Shown here piece by piece: positions 23,015 to 35,340 of a DNA stretch of 64,000 bases (positions within the stretch are counted from its first letter, which is position 1; every line of letters begins with the position of its first letter). The DNA is from Ulota crispa. Lineage: Eukaryota > Streptophyta > Bryopsida > Orthotrichales > Orthotrichaceae. The notes under the pieces are model-generated. The model was not told where the DNA came from. It worked only from the letters and a program-made list of their open reading frames with translations, and made no database searches. The position numbers were made by a program, and so were the translations under genes. The stretch covers positions 15,058,409-15,122,408 of the forward strand of contig OY987250.1 in the NCBI GenBank assembly GCA_963920765.1, written 5' to 3'.

Positions 23015-26000
23015 TATTTTTGCGTGAAGTTCTCCACGAGATATCGCGAGGTGGTCAAGCAACAATAAACATACCAATTTACAAGCCTCGTGAATATCCG
23101 CTCCAGACAAACAGGAATTGGTGAGTAGGTAACGTTGATTTAAATTGAAACAAGTCGCTCATTAGAATGCTGAGGAAGTGTGTAAGTATAGGCCAATCTC
23201 AATAATTCTTGCTCTCAGCTCAAGTGGAGAAGGTTTTCTTCGACAATTTTAACTAAGTACGACCTTACATTCTGTTGCAAAGCTTGACAATATTTGAAAA
23301 AACGACAAAGTGCGAAGAATTATCGTGCGACTCGGAAGGAGGTTCTCAGAGACTAGGTAACTTCTCCTGACCGAGAGCTCTCTGTCGTGAGAATTTTTTC
23401 GGCACTATGTAGTTTTCAGATACAAATCTGCAGATGACGTAACAAATGCTTTACAAGAACTTAAATAAGAATTAACTATTCTACACGAGTATTGACGTTT
23501 TGCAGTAGCAATGCTAAGAGTATTACAAATCGTAGAAGGATTATTGCAGCAGAGCAGACGCGCCACTAAGAGGGATATTTACTACACAGATCCTGATCTT
23601 CTGAAAGGTCACAATGCTGCACTGGCTTGCTCTCTGCCTCTTACCATTTTCTGGACATGCATACAGTTGACGCATAATTTTCTTTTCATCATTAGAGCTT
23701 ATATCATCTTGCAGTCTGTAACAGCGTCAGCCTCTAAAGTACAATTTGTGAAAGTTCACGCTCAATATTTTTGAAAAGGTGCTAGATGCCCTTAAGTTAC
23801 TTTTACTGTCATCTTCCCAGGTCGACTAGACCAATCAATCAACGATATATGCTCGCTCTTTCAATGCAGCCGTTTTTCGCTCAACCTGGCAAGTCACTCT
23901 CTTCTTATTGCGGTTTGTCATGGTTTCATTTTTAACATCTTCATTTTCTACTGTCCTCGCAATGTTTGCTCCAACTAAGACGCTGTCTCTGCTAAAAGAG
24001 TTTGCAACTCGGTGTACCAATTGGCAGTTCAAACATTTATCCTCTGCTTTGAAACGAAAGGCTGATTAATGACATTTTCCAACTTCTCATGCAGGTTGCT
24101 TCCAGCAAAGGGTGCGCTATCAATACCATAAGTTCTTTCCTGTCAATCCTCTTTATCCCCTGAAAATAGACACCGGCTGACACTAGTTCTGAAGGCACGA
24201 ACTTCGGGTTTTCTAGTCCAATCATGGGAATAACTGATTTAGATCTGTATTTTTCAAACCCTTTTCAGTTGATAGATATATTTTAATCTTCTTAAGACTG
24301 CTTCGGATGTCGCTCTTATAAATGTTTGAATCTTGAACTCTTGAATTACAAAATAGATTGAGCCGTGTTTGACAGCAGGTTGGTGATGGGCCAGTTGTGC
24401 TATGTCGAGGAAGGAAGACTAATCAATTGTTCCAAGAGAAACACCAGTAACGTAAGTTCTTGAAAACAGCACCTGTCGTTTTAGCAAAATTATCCAGTAT
24501 TGTCGTACTAGAAGAAGAAAAAGAACTAATGCTGCAACATCAGTATCATGCTTCAGGATTATCCTGGGACTTGTGTCCGTGGAAATCCCCTACCATAATT
24601 TCCGGTTCCTACCCTCTTATTTTCGTAGATCTATATTTTCTCGAAAATTTGACAATTGAGTGTTTGTAATCCAACTTGAGGCATATTAACACTTGAGACA
24701 ACTGAAAGTGAACGTCAATTGCGGCGTATGACGGCAGAGAAAATAGCTTAGCGAAATTAGTTCAAAATGTATTCAATGAAGCTTTGAAACCTAAGAATTT
24801 CAGATGAAACTTGTTGACAGGGCGTACTTGTTCCGGTGTGCATAAGTGAAGTGAGCCGTATCCTTTCCAATTCATCGACAAATTAAATAATTTTCTAAAT
24901 CTGACGATTATTGAGTTTCGAAACTTGGTACTTGCATGTAGATGATTGCCTTTGTCATGTTTTGTACCGATAAGAACGCAAGAACGACAATACTTGTCTT
25001 GCAAAACTTGCAATCCTTCACTGCAAGCTCCTAAGACATAAGCAGTGGTGCGGAATTTATCCTTGTAGTTGAGAAAGAGACAGGTTCGCTCATCCTTTTT
25101 CTGTGTCATTACTTGAGTTCCGAAGTGCATGAAAGCCACGTGAAGAATGGTCAGACCTGCATCCCAATTTCATACAGGCTTTGGAGTGCTTGCTTCGTGA
25201 GCTACACAATCTGGTAGTACCGTCGCGTAATAATACTCGCTTGTAACGATCACGGATATCAAATTAACTCAGGCACTGCGGCTCTCTGTTTGTTCAGTCT
25301 TTCATAGGTTAGCGAACGACAAATTCTGTGCCAAGAACAGCTGCATCCTTTTAACCGTAAGTTGTGACTGACTATCCTCAGCTTAACATCTCGACGAACT
25401 TATCGGTTCTCTACGACTGATTGTGAGCTTGTTTGCAGGGGAAGGGTTACCCAGATGTCGCCACAAGAAAGTACTGTGAACCCTCTTTATTCCTTCTCTT
25501 TACCCTCTTCACCTTCATACTGAAGATGTCCATCCAGCTTCATTCTTGGGCTAACCAAATAACCAATGAATCTTTTTTATTTATTATTATTATCATAACG
25601 AAATCATGTCCATGTAGCAGTTTTCTGCGGCACTTGGTCGACACTCTTCATTTGCCAGTCTATGGGTTAATGGACGGAGACCCATACGGGTTGGACATTC
25701 TTTCAGTCTACCGTTTTGGCTCCTTGGTAAGTGAAACCATCGTTTGATCATCGTTCCTCAGAAGAGATTAAGAGTAAGCTTCATGCTTATTATTGTAACT
25801 TCGTCCAGAGAATATGTAGAAATTGGACAGAGTCTCATGCCGGAGAGAATACTACTCTGTGTGGTAACAAAATGCATATTGCAGACAATGGCCTACGATG
25901 CAGAGACTTTGGCTGTGCCAACAATTCGTTGGTTAGGAGTATTCCTTTCTGATGTAGTCACTTTCGACCTGCCTGAGAGCTGCCTTTTACAGTTGACCGA

Positions 26001-26668
26001 GCGAGGTGAGCAATTGACAGCTAAAGGCACACAAGGCATTTGTGGATCCGAATGCCTGGAAGTGACGGTAGTTTACTTTCCAAGTTATTGTGGTCAAAGC
26101 TGGTCCTCACTATTTTCTGAAAATGCTTCAGGATAGTGGCTTATGACTGGGATTCAGAAAATAATAATGCCCACGCATATACTCATCCAGGATATTTGAT
26201 TGGTTTGTTGGTTGTGCCTGGGATTCTCGCCTGGGATTACCAGACGCGAGGAAGGCAGACATAATCTTAAGTAGAAGCTACCTGCAACATCTTGCTCCCA
26301 CTTGGTGGTATGATTACTAAACCTTGCCCAACACTGTACGATGATCGCTGGTTTATTTTTCCTAACGTCAGTCGATAAACATAATTGCAGTGGACATTAT
26401 TGCAGAAACCGCGCTGTGACTATTTGTTCCAATCATTTTTTCTATGTAGTAAAACCTTGAAAACTTGCCTAAGGGTTGTGAGATTAAACGTTAGAGATAT
26501 AGTCAAGCAGATTGAGAGTGCTTCTTGCATTTTTTGTACAGGGCGAAACTTGCAGAATATCGAAGCCGTGGTGTCAAGATGGAGATAGAGGCAGTATCGG
26601 CTACTGCCTTCTCGTTACTAGCAGATCTATATATTCCCTCTAAAATTCACGGACAGGGCTACATCTGA
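23015..26668 (+). CDS. SPO11-1: SPO11-1 meiotic recombination protein (5' end unresolved)
   Basis: SPO11 is the topoisomerase VI A-like protein that makes the DNA double-strand breaks starting meiotic recombination. Exons read in phase: 23015-23120, 23283-23356, 23506-23607, 23821-23888, 24095-24111, 24379-24451, 24821-24857, 25036-25083, 25298-25356, 25439-25470, 25621-25726, 25885-26005 and last 26542-26668. Key motifs: RATKRDIYY with the catalytic tyrosine (exon 3), INDICSLFQCSR, the Toprim acidic residue in FILVVEKE, RLANDKFC, GKGYPDVAT, the Toprim pair in MDGDPYGLDIL, and the C-terminal RGVKMEIEA and YIPSKI. These match plant SPO11-1 better than SPO11-2 or TOP6A. Oddities are a 17-nt exon at 24095 and a GC donor after 23888. 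An exon between 26005 and 26542 (perhaps near 26391) and the start codon remain unplaced. No stop breaks the conserved exons. Confidence 0.88.
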
Positions 26669-27453
26669 GCATCATCATACTCTCCAAACCGACAGCTATA
26701 CTCCTCCAACGCACGCTCCTTACATATAAAAATTCAATACAACTTCAAGCTCCAATTCTTGAGTTTCCTTGTGTCAAGCTAAACTCACTCAACCATCCTG
26801 TCAAACTCTATAAACAACATCAAAAAAGTTAGTGTACATCAGGGATGTCAGGGCTAAGCCTTCAAAGAATGCATTTCAAAACTATATTCCAAAACTCCAT
26901 GATGGAGCAAATACTTAGATGAAAGAAGAACTGCATTCTACCCAATTTGGTAAAGACCTCCAAACTGGTAGCCTGTGTTGAGGCAATCTAGCAGTTTAAC
27001 TTGTTGACTGTACCGAAGTTGAGCAAAAACAGCTTTAGCCTCAAATGATCGACAACAAACACCAAATTTGTCAAATTGCAAACAATGCCGGCAGTCGTCA
27101 CACGAAGTACATCGTCTTCGAAGCTTTTACGAGAAAAAACCCCTCTTAAGAAGCCTCTCAGGTAATAATTCATTACGCAAATGCTCAACACTTGCCTTCA
27201 GTGCACAATTTTTTCCTAACAGATTCGACCAATGTCAGTCAGATAGACCTTGACAACGTGTAAAATAGTACTCCACATGTCCCTTGACTCTTCTCTCAAA
27301 AAGGACCTGCATCCAAGCCGGCTACAACAATGCAGATACGAGCAGGCTCCAAGAACTAAGCTTCCAAGAGCACTTCACATGAAGAGAGTTCCATCCCAAT
27401 ATATCTACAACACCCGCGACTCAAATTTTGAAGTGAGGTAAGATTCCGCTGCT
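26669..27453. other. Convergent spacer between SPO11-1 and GCP3
   Basis: The two genes are transcribed toward each other, so both 3' untranslated regions should lie here. No further gene or repeat pair was recognised. Confidence 0.5.
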
Positions 27454-30400
27454 TCAGACCAAGGCAGGCTCTGCTCCAAATGAGGGTTTCTGCATCTTAA
27501 TAGGAGTTCGCTGGAGTCGGATTGGGGTGGTGGACATGCCCATGTGCTGACGGGTGTAAAACTCCGAAAAGTCAAGCCGGAAAGAGAGGAACTTCAGGTC
27601 GACATGCTGTTGCACTGGCAGCTGCGCAATGAATCCTTCCAGCAATGAAGAGTATTCCACTGCAACCCCGTCCATCTCGTCTCCAAGGCTTCCTAGAAAG
27701 TCACCTGACATCTGTGCAGTGGACAATTTCCTTTGCCCTAGGCGAGACTTCGACATTGTGTCACTCTTTCCTTTCGACCTCAATGATGTCTCTCCCCTGT
27801 CGAACATCAAAAAAACATCACTAGTTATCGTATGCTCACATTATAACGAAGAAAGCTAAGGGGACATACATAATCATCGTAGGGTCTAATATCTTAAACA
27901 ACGGGTACTGCTTGATAGAAAGATTCTGACCACCTGTGTTCAGTGTTGGTTTCAGATCATCCACCAAGAAAACTTGCATGAAGTGTTCAGGTACCCCATT
28001 CTTTGATGCGTTGTAATCCTCTTCCATTTGCTAACATATAAATTTTTGACCAGTCTAAAAGAAGAACTATGCTCATCCTGCCTTGGAGAGATGTGGTTCC
28101 TTCTTAGGATGTTGCCTACCAAAAGTATTGGCTGTATTCATACGAGGACTTTTTAGTACTTGGAGAAATGGCTTCCTGGCAAATGTCAAAAATTCCCCAA
28201 AAAATCCTAGTTGACTAGTAGTATGTCTATGACTTGGCTTAAAATTTACAGCTCCAATAGGATTCATGTGCTACCCAAACACCCCGTCCGTATACAACAC
28301 AAGAGAGCGTATACTAATACATAAACATCCTTTAGGGGTTAAAAGAAATTGACATGTGTCAAATAACTATTGGTTGCAACCCATGGAACAGTATAGGTGG
28401 CACAGATTAATTTGATATCGCAAGGCCAAGTGTCGAACTTGCCAGGGTATGTGCACTCTTCACATACAATTGCAACAAGTAATAATATCCTGCTGAATTC
28501 CAAATGAGTAAGTAGAGAAGCGTACCTGGTTTGAACTTCACGAGCATTCTCGTATAGCCTGTCTGCTAGGCCTCTGAACCGCAGGATGAGGTCGAAGAGG
28601 CTGAAGAGCGTCTTGCAAAGCAACTGAGAGCGCTCACCCAACAGAGCCTTCTCCAGAATGGAGCCCAAGTACTTGTCGTGGGCAGCGATCAATTCGTCAA
28701 GGTCATGGGCCTCTTCCATCTCTTCCAGAAAGTTGGACCAAGAGTACTCCAGCACCTCAAACATGATGTAGTACTGAAGGTTGGTCACAAAATGGTTCAT
28801 TTCATTGCGCAGGGTCTGACACCGCTTGAGCACTGCGGTGAGCTGAGACTGCCCCCCACCTTCTTTGTTGTTGGACCACAAGCGAGCGATCATGCAGTTG
28901 GGCTTCATGGTCTGCCAGGTTGCACAGAGCGCATGCTCCACACGCTTCAGCCTCCAGAGAAAATTAAACACTTTCAGGTACTTGCCCATCACTTCTTCCG
29001 TGAAAAGTGTCGTCAGTGGCTCTCGAGCGTTGTATTCCAGAGAAAAAACATCCCATCCTCTGTCACCATCGCTGTGCGGCATCATGCGTACCCTCAATCG
29101 GTCGAGGACATCTCCGTCATCGTACTGGGCATTGGACGCTCGAACTGCGCTCTCCAAAGTCCCAGACAGCTTGAAAGAGCTTAAGGTGTTGGCTGGTTGC
29201 GCAAGCTCTGGTCCCACCAGATCCATCAAACATTGTATGAAATCACCTTGCCCCAAAAGGAGGTACCTCTTTATGGCCAAACAGTGTTCCGGAAATCGAT
29301 ACCTGGTAAAGCAAAGAGTTTTTCAGCGAGGTACTTCTCATAAGGTAGCAGCACCCCATAACCGTCAAATTAAGGGTTTTGAACATGATGATTATTAATA
29401 AACTTCTACCAAATTATAGGATCCTATTAGCAAGAGAAAAATGATGAGTTTGCACTTTCGAATGTATTATTTGGATACTGTGAGAATAAGTTGTGAATCT
29501 TTATAGAGCCAACTGCAATTGCACCTAATACCAACACTTAAGTTTCATGTTCACATGTTGTACATCCTTGTAATTACATCTATTCACTTCCACAGATTTT
29601 CCAAGATTTTAGAGGTGATGGTTATGGGTACAGTGATGGTTATGGGTGTTGCTACCTTACTAGCCAAAGTCAATTAGTAGCCAAAGTCAATTAGTAGCCA
29701 AAGTCAATTAAAAAAAAGGTACAGAAGGGGAGGAAAACAAGACCCTCTTCGAGAGAAGCAGAATTTCAACATGCATATAGACAAAGGTAGATAGAAACCA
29801 GACAAGAGATTAAATCTAAAGGAAAACACTTAAACAGAATCTTGGTACTCCCTTAACCTGTAAGTGCCCAAACACCATGCTTCATATCGATAGGAGTTGA
29901 AATGAGGCAACTACGAAGGTTTGAGGAAGATAACAAAATGTGTCAATAAAAACATGCAAACTTACGCTATATTTTTGAGCTACATAATATGCTTGAAAGT
30001 TACTATAATCGACTATCATCTTCCAAAAGTGGACCTTCATTTATTAACTTCGACATTTATGGGCTAAGAAACAGATAAATTATATATTACAATACCTTTT
30101 ATACATGATTTGAATGAGGTGTTTGTCAATTCGGCCAGCTGCTTCGGCAACAAGAGCCTCCAGCACCTCAATTTCACCATAGCCAAGAATACCGCCGCTG
30201 GCAGAGGCTCCAGCGGCAGCGACTGCTTCGGAGGCAGCTTGCGCCCATCCTTGGTCGGAACAACAGACTCGAAGAAAGTTGATGGATTTTCCTGTCCTCA
30301 AAATACGTTGAGCTAGGGGTTCAGGAATAAAAGACGGAAGCATAGTAGTCTGGAGTTGATAACCCTCCCGCCAAAGTCCTTCTGCCTTCACTGCCCGGGC

Positions 30401-33400
30401 CGAAACAAAAAACTCTCCATAGTAGTCATCAATCTCACCTTCAAGTACCCACCTACAGCAGTTACAAACAAAGACACAAAATTACACGATATCCTGAATC
30501 ATAACAGCTTGGTAAGAACAATAATACAACGTAAAATGACAAAACATACAAGAGCCCTATAAACCCCTAAAGGATGTTGCCCACCAAAAGTGTTGTCTGT
30601 ATTCATACGAGGATCATTTAATAATAGAAGAAATGACAAATGACAAAAACTCCCCAAAAAATCCTAGTTGACCGGTAGTATGTATGTGACTTGGCTTAAA
30701 ATTTACAACTCCAATGCAATTCAGGTGCTATCCAAATACCCATCAATACACAACACGAGAGAGAGTATGCAATACAGCGACGTCATTTAGGGGTTAAGAC
30801 ACTAAGGTTAGTTGTACAAGAGATCTGAAACTAGGAGCGTGATGTAACAACTTCTTAAAATTAAGAGTTTGGAACATGATGATTATTAATAAACATCTAC
30901 CAAATTATAGGATCCTATTAGGAACAGAAAGAATGAGTTTGCGCTTTCGAATATATTATTTGGATACTGTGAGAATAAGTTGTAAATTTTTAAAGAGCAA
31001 ACTGCCATTGCACCCATAACCAACACTAAGGTTTCATGTTCACATGTTGTACATCCTTGTAATTACATCTATTTATTTCCACAGATTTTCCAAGATTTCA
31101 GAGGTGACGGTTATGGGGACACTAACGCATATGGGTGTTCCTACCTTAACGCGTGCTATAACTTTTTCTTCTACAAGTCATACATTTTGCAAATTTAAAG
31201 AACTAACCTACCTCCGAACCATTTCAAACAGCGGTGAGCAGACTTGGCGCAGAAGACGCCTCAAGAAGGCTCGGACCAAAGGGTCTCCATGTTGAGCGTG
31301 CATGTGTATGGCCCCCGCCATCGCTCCACCTCGCAACGTTTTGCAGTCATCCACCAAGACAGCCATCAACCGCATCCTGACCAACGGCTCCCCGAGCCAC
31401 ACCACCAACCTTCTCAAGGACAAATAGTTCCCAACAGAATTTGCAGAGTCGGCTGCAACCATCAAGGGAATGGGATGATGGACCTGACCCTCAAGTACTG
31501 CCATCAATCTGTAGTAATCTGCCAGCTCTTCTTGAAGAGCAGCACAGAACGCTTGACCCACTGTCCCTATCGCTTCCAGTGGTCCGTTTTCAAGGCTCTC
31601 CGAAATGTGGTTCTTGACTCGCAAGTACAACCATCCTACTTCGCAAAGCCGCCGCACTAGAGTTCTTGTAGATTTCGGCACCTTGATGGATTCATCAATC
31701 ATGTATCCATCGGCATCTTTGTTGAACTTCACATAACGGCCATCAATGCCCTGGCACGCATATAAGACATCCCGGACTATGGCCATCTCCGAGACATCTG
31801 ATTCTGATTGAATGATCTCTAAAAACTCTCGCATTGCAGAGGCCTTCGCGTTCCCATCATCTTTGGTCAAAACGAGCACTCCACCGGGAGAACTTGGTGA
31901 TTGTGCGCGTGAAGATTGTGACCAAGTTTGAGGGGTGTTACCATTCCTAGAGGAGTAGGATCTGCCTGGCGATACATCAGACTCCGTTCCATAGCTCGGG
32001 AGCTTAGGGTGCGTTGTATTGGATGGAAATGCAGGAAGGCCTCCGTGAGCCGCTGCACCTGAAATACAACACGTTTGAGCTCTTGCTTTCGAGTTCAAAT
32101 AACCAAATTGTTAAGGCAACTAGATATAGTAAACACGAGATATAATAAACACGCCTCTGCACGTAGTTACTCTAACATACCTACAAGGTAAAAGTTCGTC
32201 ACACAAGATAGTTCCATAAGATTCTGCAGTCCATGATTAAATGGATTGAGTCACGAAAAAGGGAATCAATTTTCATACAATGCAAACCAAAATGACTTGC
32301 AATCATTCAGCACGGTTGGTGTCAGGTTAGAGTGTGTGGTAAGAGCATCTCCTGCAACCCTCCAAATGTCTAGGTCCCTTCAATTCCTCTCTATCACATT
32401 TTAGAGGGAATAGCCACTTGTATCCCCAACAGTACAATCCGCTAAGTATAGTGCCAACCAATCACAAGTCAAGGAAGTTTCAAAAGCAATATAGTTAGCT
32501 ATGACCACAAGAAAGGTTTGAAGACCCCTTCAAATAAGCCATATTTGAAGGGGGAAGGTAAATGTAACTGTAGAGGCTGCCACCACTAGAATTGATTGCT
32601 TTTCATACAGATTTGAGCGGAGGGCCTGAAAATTTGGAGTGTTGCAGGAGACGCTCTTACTGCCACCCACCAAATGTTCAGGCCCCGCTCCTTTATGGAT
32701 GGAAGCAATTAATTTTAGTAGTGTTGGCCTCTACATTTACCTCCCCCCTTCAAACAAGCCATATTTGAAGGGGGGCTCTAAACCCTCTACAAGCTATATT
32801 TTATGCTGATCATAGTTTAGTTTATTGCTTTTGGAAGTTCTTTGACTTGTGATTGGTTGGCACTACACTTCGCGAGTTGCATTCTTGAGGATACAAGTGG
32901 CCATTCCCTCTAAACGGATAGAGAGGAATTTGAGGGCCTGAACATCTGGAGGGGTTCCAGGAGACGCTCTAAGTGCGCAAAAAAGGCAAAAACGTGTGAA
33001 ATTCCGAACCTAGTACAGCGCATGAGATTTTTTGCAATTAAAGTCAAAAATATAAAAAAGGAAGAAAGCAAAGAAACGAAAGGGCTTCAATATCAACCTG
33101 AGAGGGTGGACGTATACGGAATTGCGGTGCCTCTAGTTTCCGCTCGTTCTCTTCGTTGGTCTTCAGCAATGGCGCGAAGGAGATATAACAATGCCCATCG
33201 ATTTTCAATAGAACCAGGCCCGCTGTAAGACGATAGCCTTCTGTGCAAATCCGCAAAGCTGAGGGCGTCAGCGGACCTGTTCTCTTGCACTAGTTGTCTC
33301 TTGATCGCTTCCGCCATTGCAGATTCATCGTTCGCAAGTGACGGCGCAATCCGACTCCCAATGATCCGCATCGCGTACTGGTGCGCCCGATGCAGAGTCG

Positions 33401-33527
33401 CATCCCCCTGTCGTTTCTGGTGCCCCCCGCCATTTTCCACACCTCGACTCCCACTCGGAAATATCCGCACCGCAAGCTGCCACACTAAATCTGAGACCGC
33501 GTCTCCTTCCATCGCCTCTCCCTTCAC
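27454..33527 (-). CDS. GCP3: Gamma-tubulin complex protein 3 (GCP3/SPC98)
   Basis: GCP3 is a core subunit of the gamma-tubulin small complex that nucleates microtubules. Five exons join in phase: 33527-33098, 32058-31212, 30452-30096, 29302-28526 and 27796-27454, giving 917 residues; from memory Arabidopsis GCP3 is somewhat shorter (about 840). Exon 1 (residues 1-143) is the helical N-terminal domain (GPGSIENRWALLYLLRAIAE), the region reported to bind GIP/MOZART1. Exon 2 carries RDVLYACQGIDGRYVKFN, FCAALQEELADYYRLMAVLE and GGAMAGAIHMHAQHGDPLV. Exon 3 has ILRTGKSINFLRVCC. Exon 4 has AIKRYLLLGQGDF, then SGDRGWDVFSLEY and RNEMNHFVTNLQYY. Exon 5 ends DLKFLSFRLDFSEFYTR. The introns hold several mobile elements. 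No frame damage is seen. A second copy of exon 1 and upstream DNA lies at 47285-49150. Confidence 0.95.
28100..28338. mobile_element. Short TIR element (family F) in GCP3 intron 4
   Basis: The body matches 30563-30793 over its length (shared CTGTATTCATACGAGGA, CCCCAAAAAATCCTAGTTGA and TGACTTGGCTTAAAATTTAC). The right end is TTTAGGGG followed by TTAA; the left end is decayed. It is non-coding. Confidence 0.7.
29350..29680. repeat. Intron 3 segment duplicated from or to intron 2
   Basis: From AACATGATGATTATTAATAA at 29379 to AGAGGTGATGGTTATGGG near 29628 the sequence closely matches 30870-31120 in the same orientation, including the GAATAAGTTGT and ACATCCTTGTAATTACATCT landmarks. No terminal inverted repeat was seen, so this could be an intron-segment duplication or a member of an unseen repeat family. 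Confidence 0.75.
30563..30793. mobile_element. Short TIR element (family F) in GCP3 intron 2
   Basis: The ends read CCCCTAAAGGATGTTGCCC and the complement of CGTCATTTAGGGG. TTAA follows the right end; TAAA precedes the left. The CCCCTAAAGGA terminus is shared with family B, suggesting the same mobilising transposase. The TTAA target preference is the habit of piggyBac-like elements. About 230 bp, non-coding. Confidence 0.7.
30840..31150. repeat. Intron 2 copy of the duplicated intronic segment
   Basis: Partner of 29350-29680, in the same orientation, separated from it by exon 3 and the family F element. The match stops before exon 2. Confidence 0.75.
32340..32974. mobile_element. Foldback MITE (two joined units) in GCP3 intron 1
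   Basis: The left end AAGAGCATCTCCTGCAACC is mirrored at 32641-32660 (GTTGCAGGAGACGCTCTTA) and again at 32953-32973 (GTTCCAGGAGACGCTCTAA). The two ~320-bp halves are inverted copies of each other, sharing CCCCTTCAAA..AAGCCATATTTGAAGGG. It looks like a MITE of about 320 bp joined to an inverted second copy. It lies entirely within the first intron and is non-coding. Confidence 0.75.
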
Positions 33528-34750
33528 TAAATCACACCAATGCCATGACCTCGACTCTCTCTCCCCTTAACAAGACCAAACTCTTCCGCCATATACAATC
33601 ACTCGCCGCTCTAAATGCCTCCACTAAACGTTTAAAGAACTAAACCCTAGGTGAACACAATAGCAATGCAATCAACGAGAGAGAAAAAGAAAAGAAATCC
33701 ATTGCTTCTTACTATAACACACCAACCTACACTTTCTCCCATTGACAAAAAGTAACACTCCGCCTCACACGATCACTCAAGGCCCTAAGCTCACGAACAG
33801 CCGACATTCACCAGCGTTCTATCAAAGCACTTAGAAAACCTAAACCTAGTTGACTCCAACAGTAGTGAAATCAAGGTAAGCGAGCGCAAAATGTATTGAT
33901 TGTCTCAGACGCTATACACCGCAGTACTCTTCTCATCCTCCACACCAAAGCCAAGACCTAAACTGATCGCAGCCTAGTCCGCCATAAACAGAACTCGAAA
34001 TGCACAAACAGGCTACAATCACTAAGCTCCGAAGAAGCGATGCAAAGATCTAAACCCTAAGTAGAGTGTAACATTAGTTGAAATCAAGGACAGAGCGACC
34101 TAGTCCGCCACATAAAGAACTCGAAATGCACAAACAGGCTGTAATCATCAAACTCCGAAGAAATGGTTCAAAGATCTAAACCCTAAGTAGAGCGTAACAA
34201 TAGTTGAAATCAAGGACAGTTTAAGAGGGGAAAAGCACATTGCTTCTACAACTGCACAGTACTCTCTTCTCATTCAACTAGTCGGAGCTGCCAGTGAGAG
34301 TTGCAAGCGAGCTTGAAAACTAAGTGACGCAGATCTCGCATTGCCAAGTGCAGAGTGCGTTGCAGAGCGAGGTTTGAAACTAGAAAAAAATTGGCCAAGG
34401 CAGAAGGCGAGGTTTTCTTGTTTGAAATAAATACCGTGAATGTGAGCTCGCATGTGATGATCCGGGAGTGGCAAGAGGCGACTTGAAGGTAGAAATGTCC
34501 GGCATGCCGGAGTACAAATTCAAACACTCGCTCCGCTCCGCTCCGCTTGCGAGTTCGTGTTCCTGCGGCGTTTGCTTTGCTTTGATTCAGCAAAACCACG
34601 CTTCTCACACTTCGTCGTTCTCATCTTTCCCCTGCCTCGCCGGCAAGCGGCCCGGCACGCAGCCCGGCACGGGCTGCTCCCGCGGTACTGGCGGAACTAA
34701 TTTATTTTTGAAATTTTCAAATAACTTTCGGACCAAACAAAAACTACTCT
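33528..34750 (-). promoter_or_regulatory. GCP3 upstream region with telobox-bearing repeats
   Basis: Immediately upstream of the GCP3 start. It has a telobox-like AAACCCTAG near 33643 and two ~125-bp tandem units (starting near 33978 and 34100). Each unit contains ACTCGAAATGCACAAACAGG and ATCTAAACCCTAAGTAGAG. The part near 34540-34690 is locally GC-rich (TCCGCTCCGCTCCGCTTGCG, later GCCCGGCACGCAGCCC), unlike the AT-rich surroundings, as expected of a promoter or first-exon region. The transcription start cannot be placed. The whole block is duplicated at 47830-49150. Confidence 0.6.
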
Positions 34751-34756
34751 AAATAG

Positions 34757-34800
34757 TGCATTTAGGTTGCCCTATGCTAGCTTCTTGACATTTTGAACTA
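34757..34800. mobile_element. Family D terminus next to the GCP3 5' region
   Basis: AGTGCATTTAGGTTGCCC followed by TTCTTGACATTTT is the end found also near 38276, 46996, 51424 and (reversed) 51380-51417. Only the end of the element is present; it is cut off by the family C-like sequence that follows. Confidence 0.6.
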
Positions 34801-35340
34801 AACCGGTAGGATCACCCATTCCCAATCGTTTACCCCAAAATGATCCTGGATATTCCTGAGCTTTTAGGAATTTGCTTTGATTTGAACATAAAGCCATAAA
34901 AGTTGTATCAAATTTTTTTAAATTGTAACCATACAAAATCAAACTAGACATGTTAGAGATCGCATTACACAAAAAAACATATAATGTTTGATCGTGAGGG
35001 TGTTAAAACTGTAAAAGTGATTTGAAGTTTTTAAATCTTCTATTCACATGTCAAACTTAAAAAGTTGGTCACCAAAAAAATATGAGGTTAAAGGGCCTAA
35101 CATGCATAACCCCAATCAATTTACAACTTTTCAAAATCTACTCTACAATTCTTTTAAATGAATTTTTATTGTGATTTTTTCTTAAGGATTTAGTGTATTT
35201 GAGGCTCACTCCCACGAGCCCTCAACACTACATAAAGTCAAGATTGCAATGAACACCCATGCACAAAATCTTGAATAGAAAAATCATAATCAATCATTTG
35301 CAAAATCAGATTATTGAAGCTAAAACTAAACCTCAAAAGG
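34800..35340. mobile_element. Family C element, diverged copy
   Basis: Parallels 55830-56230 in the same direction. Shared landmarks are ATAATGTTTGATCGTGAGGG, AAAGTGATTTG, the GTGTATTTGAGGCTCACT block and TGCACAAAATCTTGAATAG. The termini are not preserved. Confidence 0.65.

Noticed and set aside
23015-26668. TOP6A (SPO11-3) or SPO11-2 identity
   Set aside because: The RGVKMEIEA and YIPSKI ending, the RLANDKFC segment and TLHLPVYGLMDGDPYG fit SPO11-1 better than the other two paralogues as I remember them.
28678-29398. Long plus-strand open frames opposite GCP3 exon 4
   Set aside because: They are shadows of the real minus-strand coding sequence and show no domain of their own.
27454-33527. 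Assignment of the gamma-tubulin complex gene as GCP2
   Set aside because: The N-terminal domain (residues 1-143), the RDVLYACQGIDGRYVKF block and the overall order fit GCP3/SPC98; exon 1 resembles the GCP3 N-terminus specifically.
34540-34690. CRISPR-like or prokaryotic content in the GC-rich block
   Set aside because: The TCCGCTCCGCT and GCCCGGCACG runs are short simple repeats in a plant promoter region; no spaced repeats of uniform length occur in the window.
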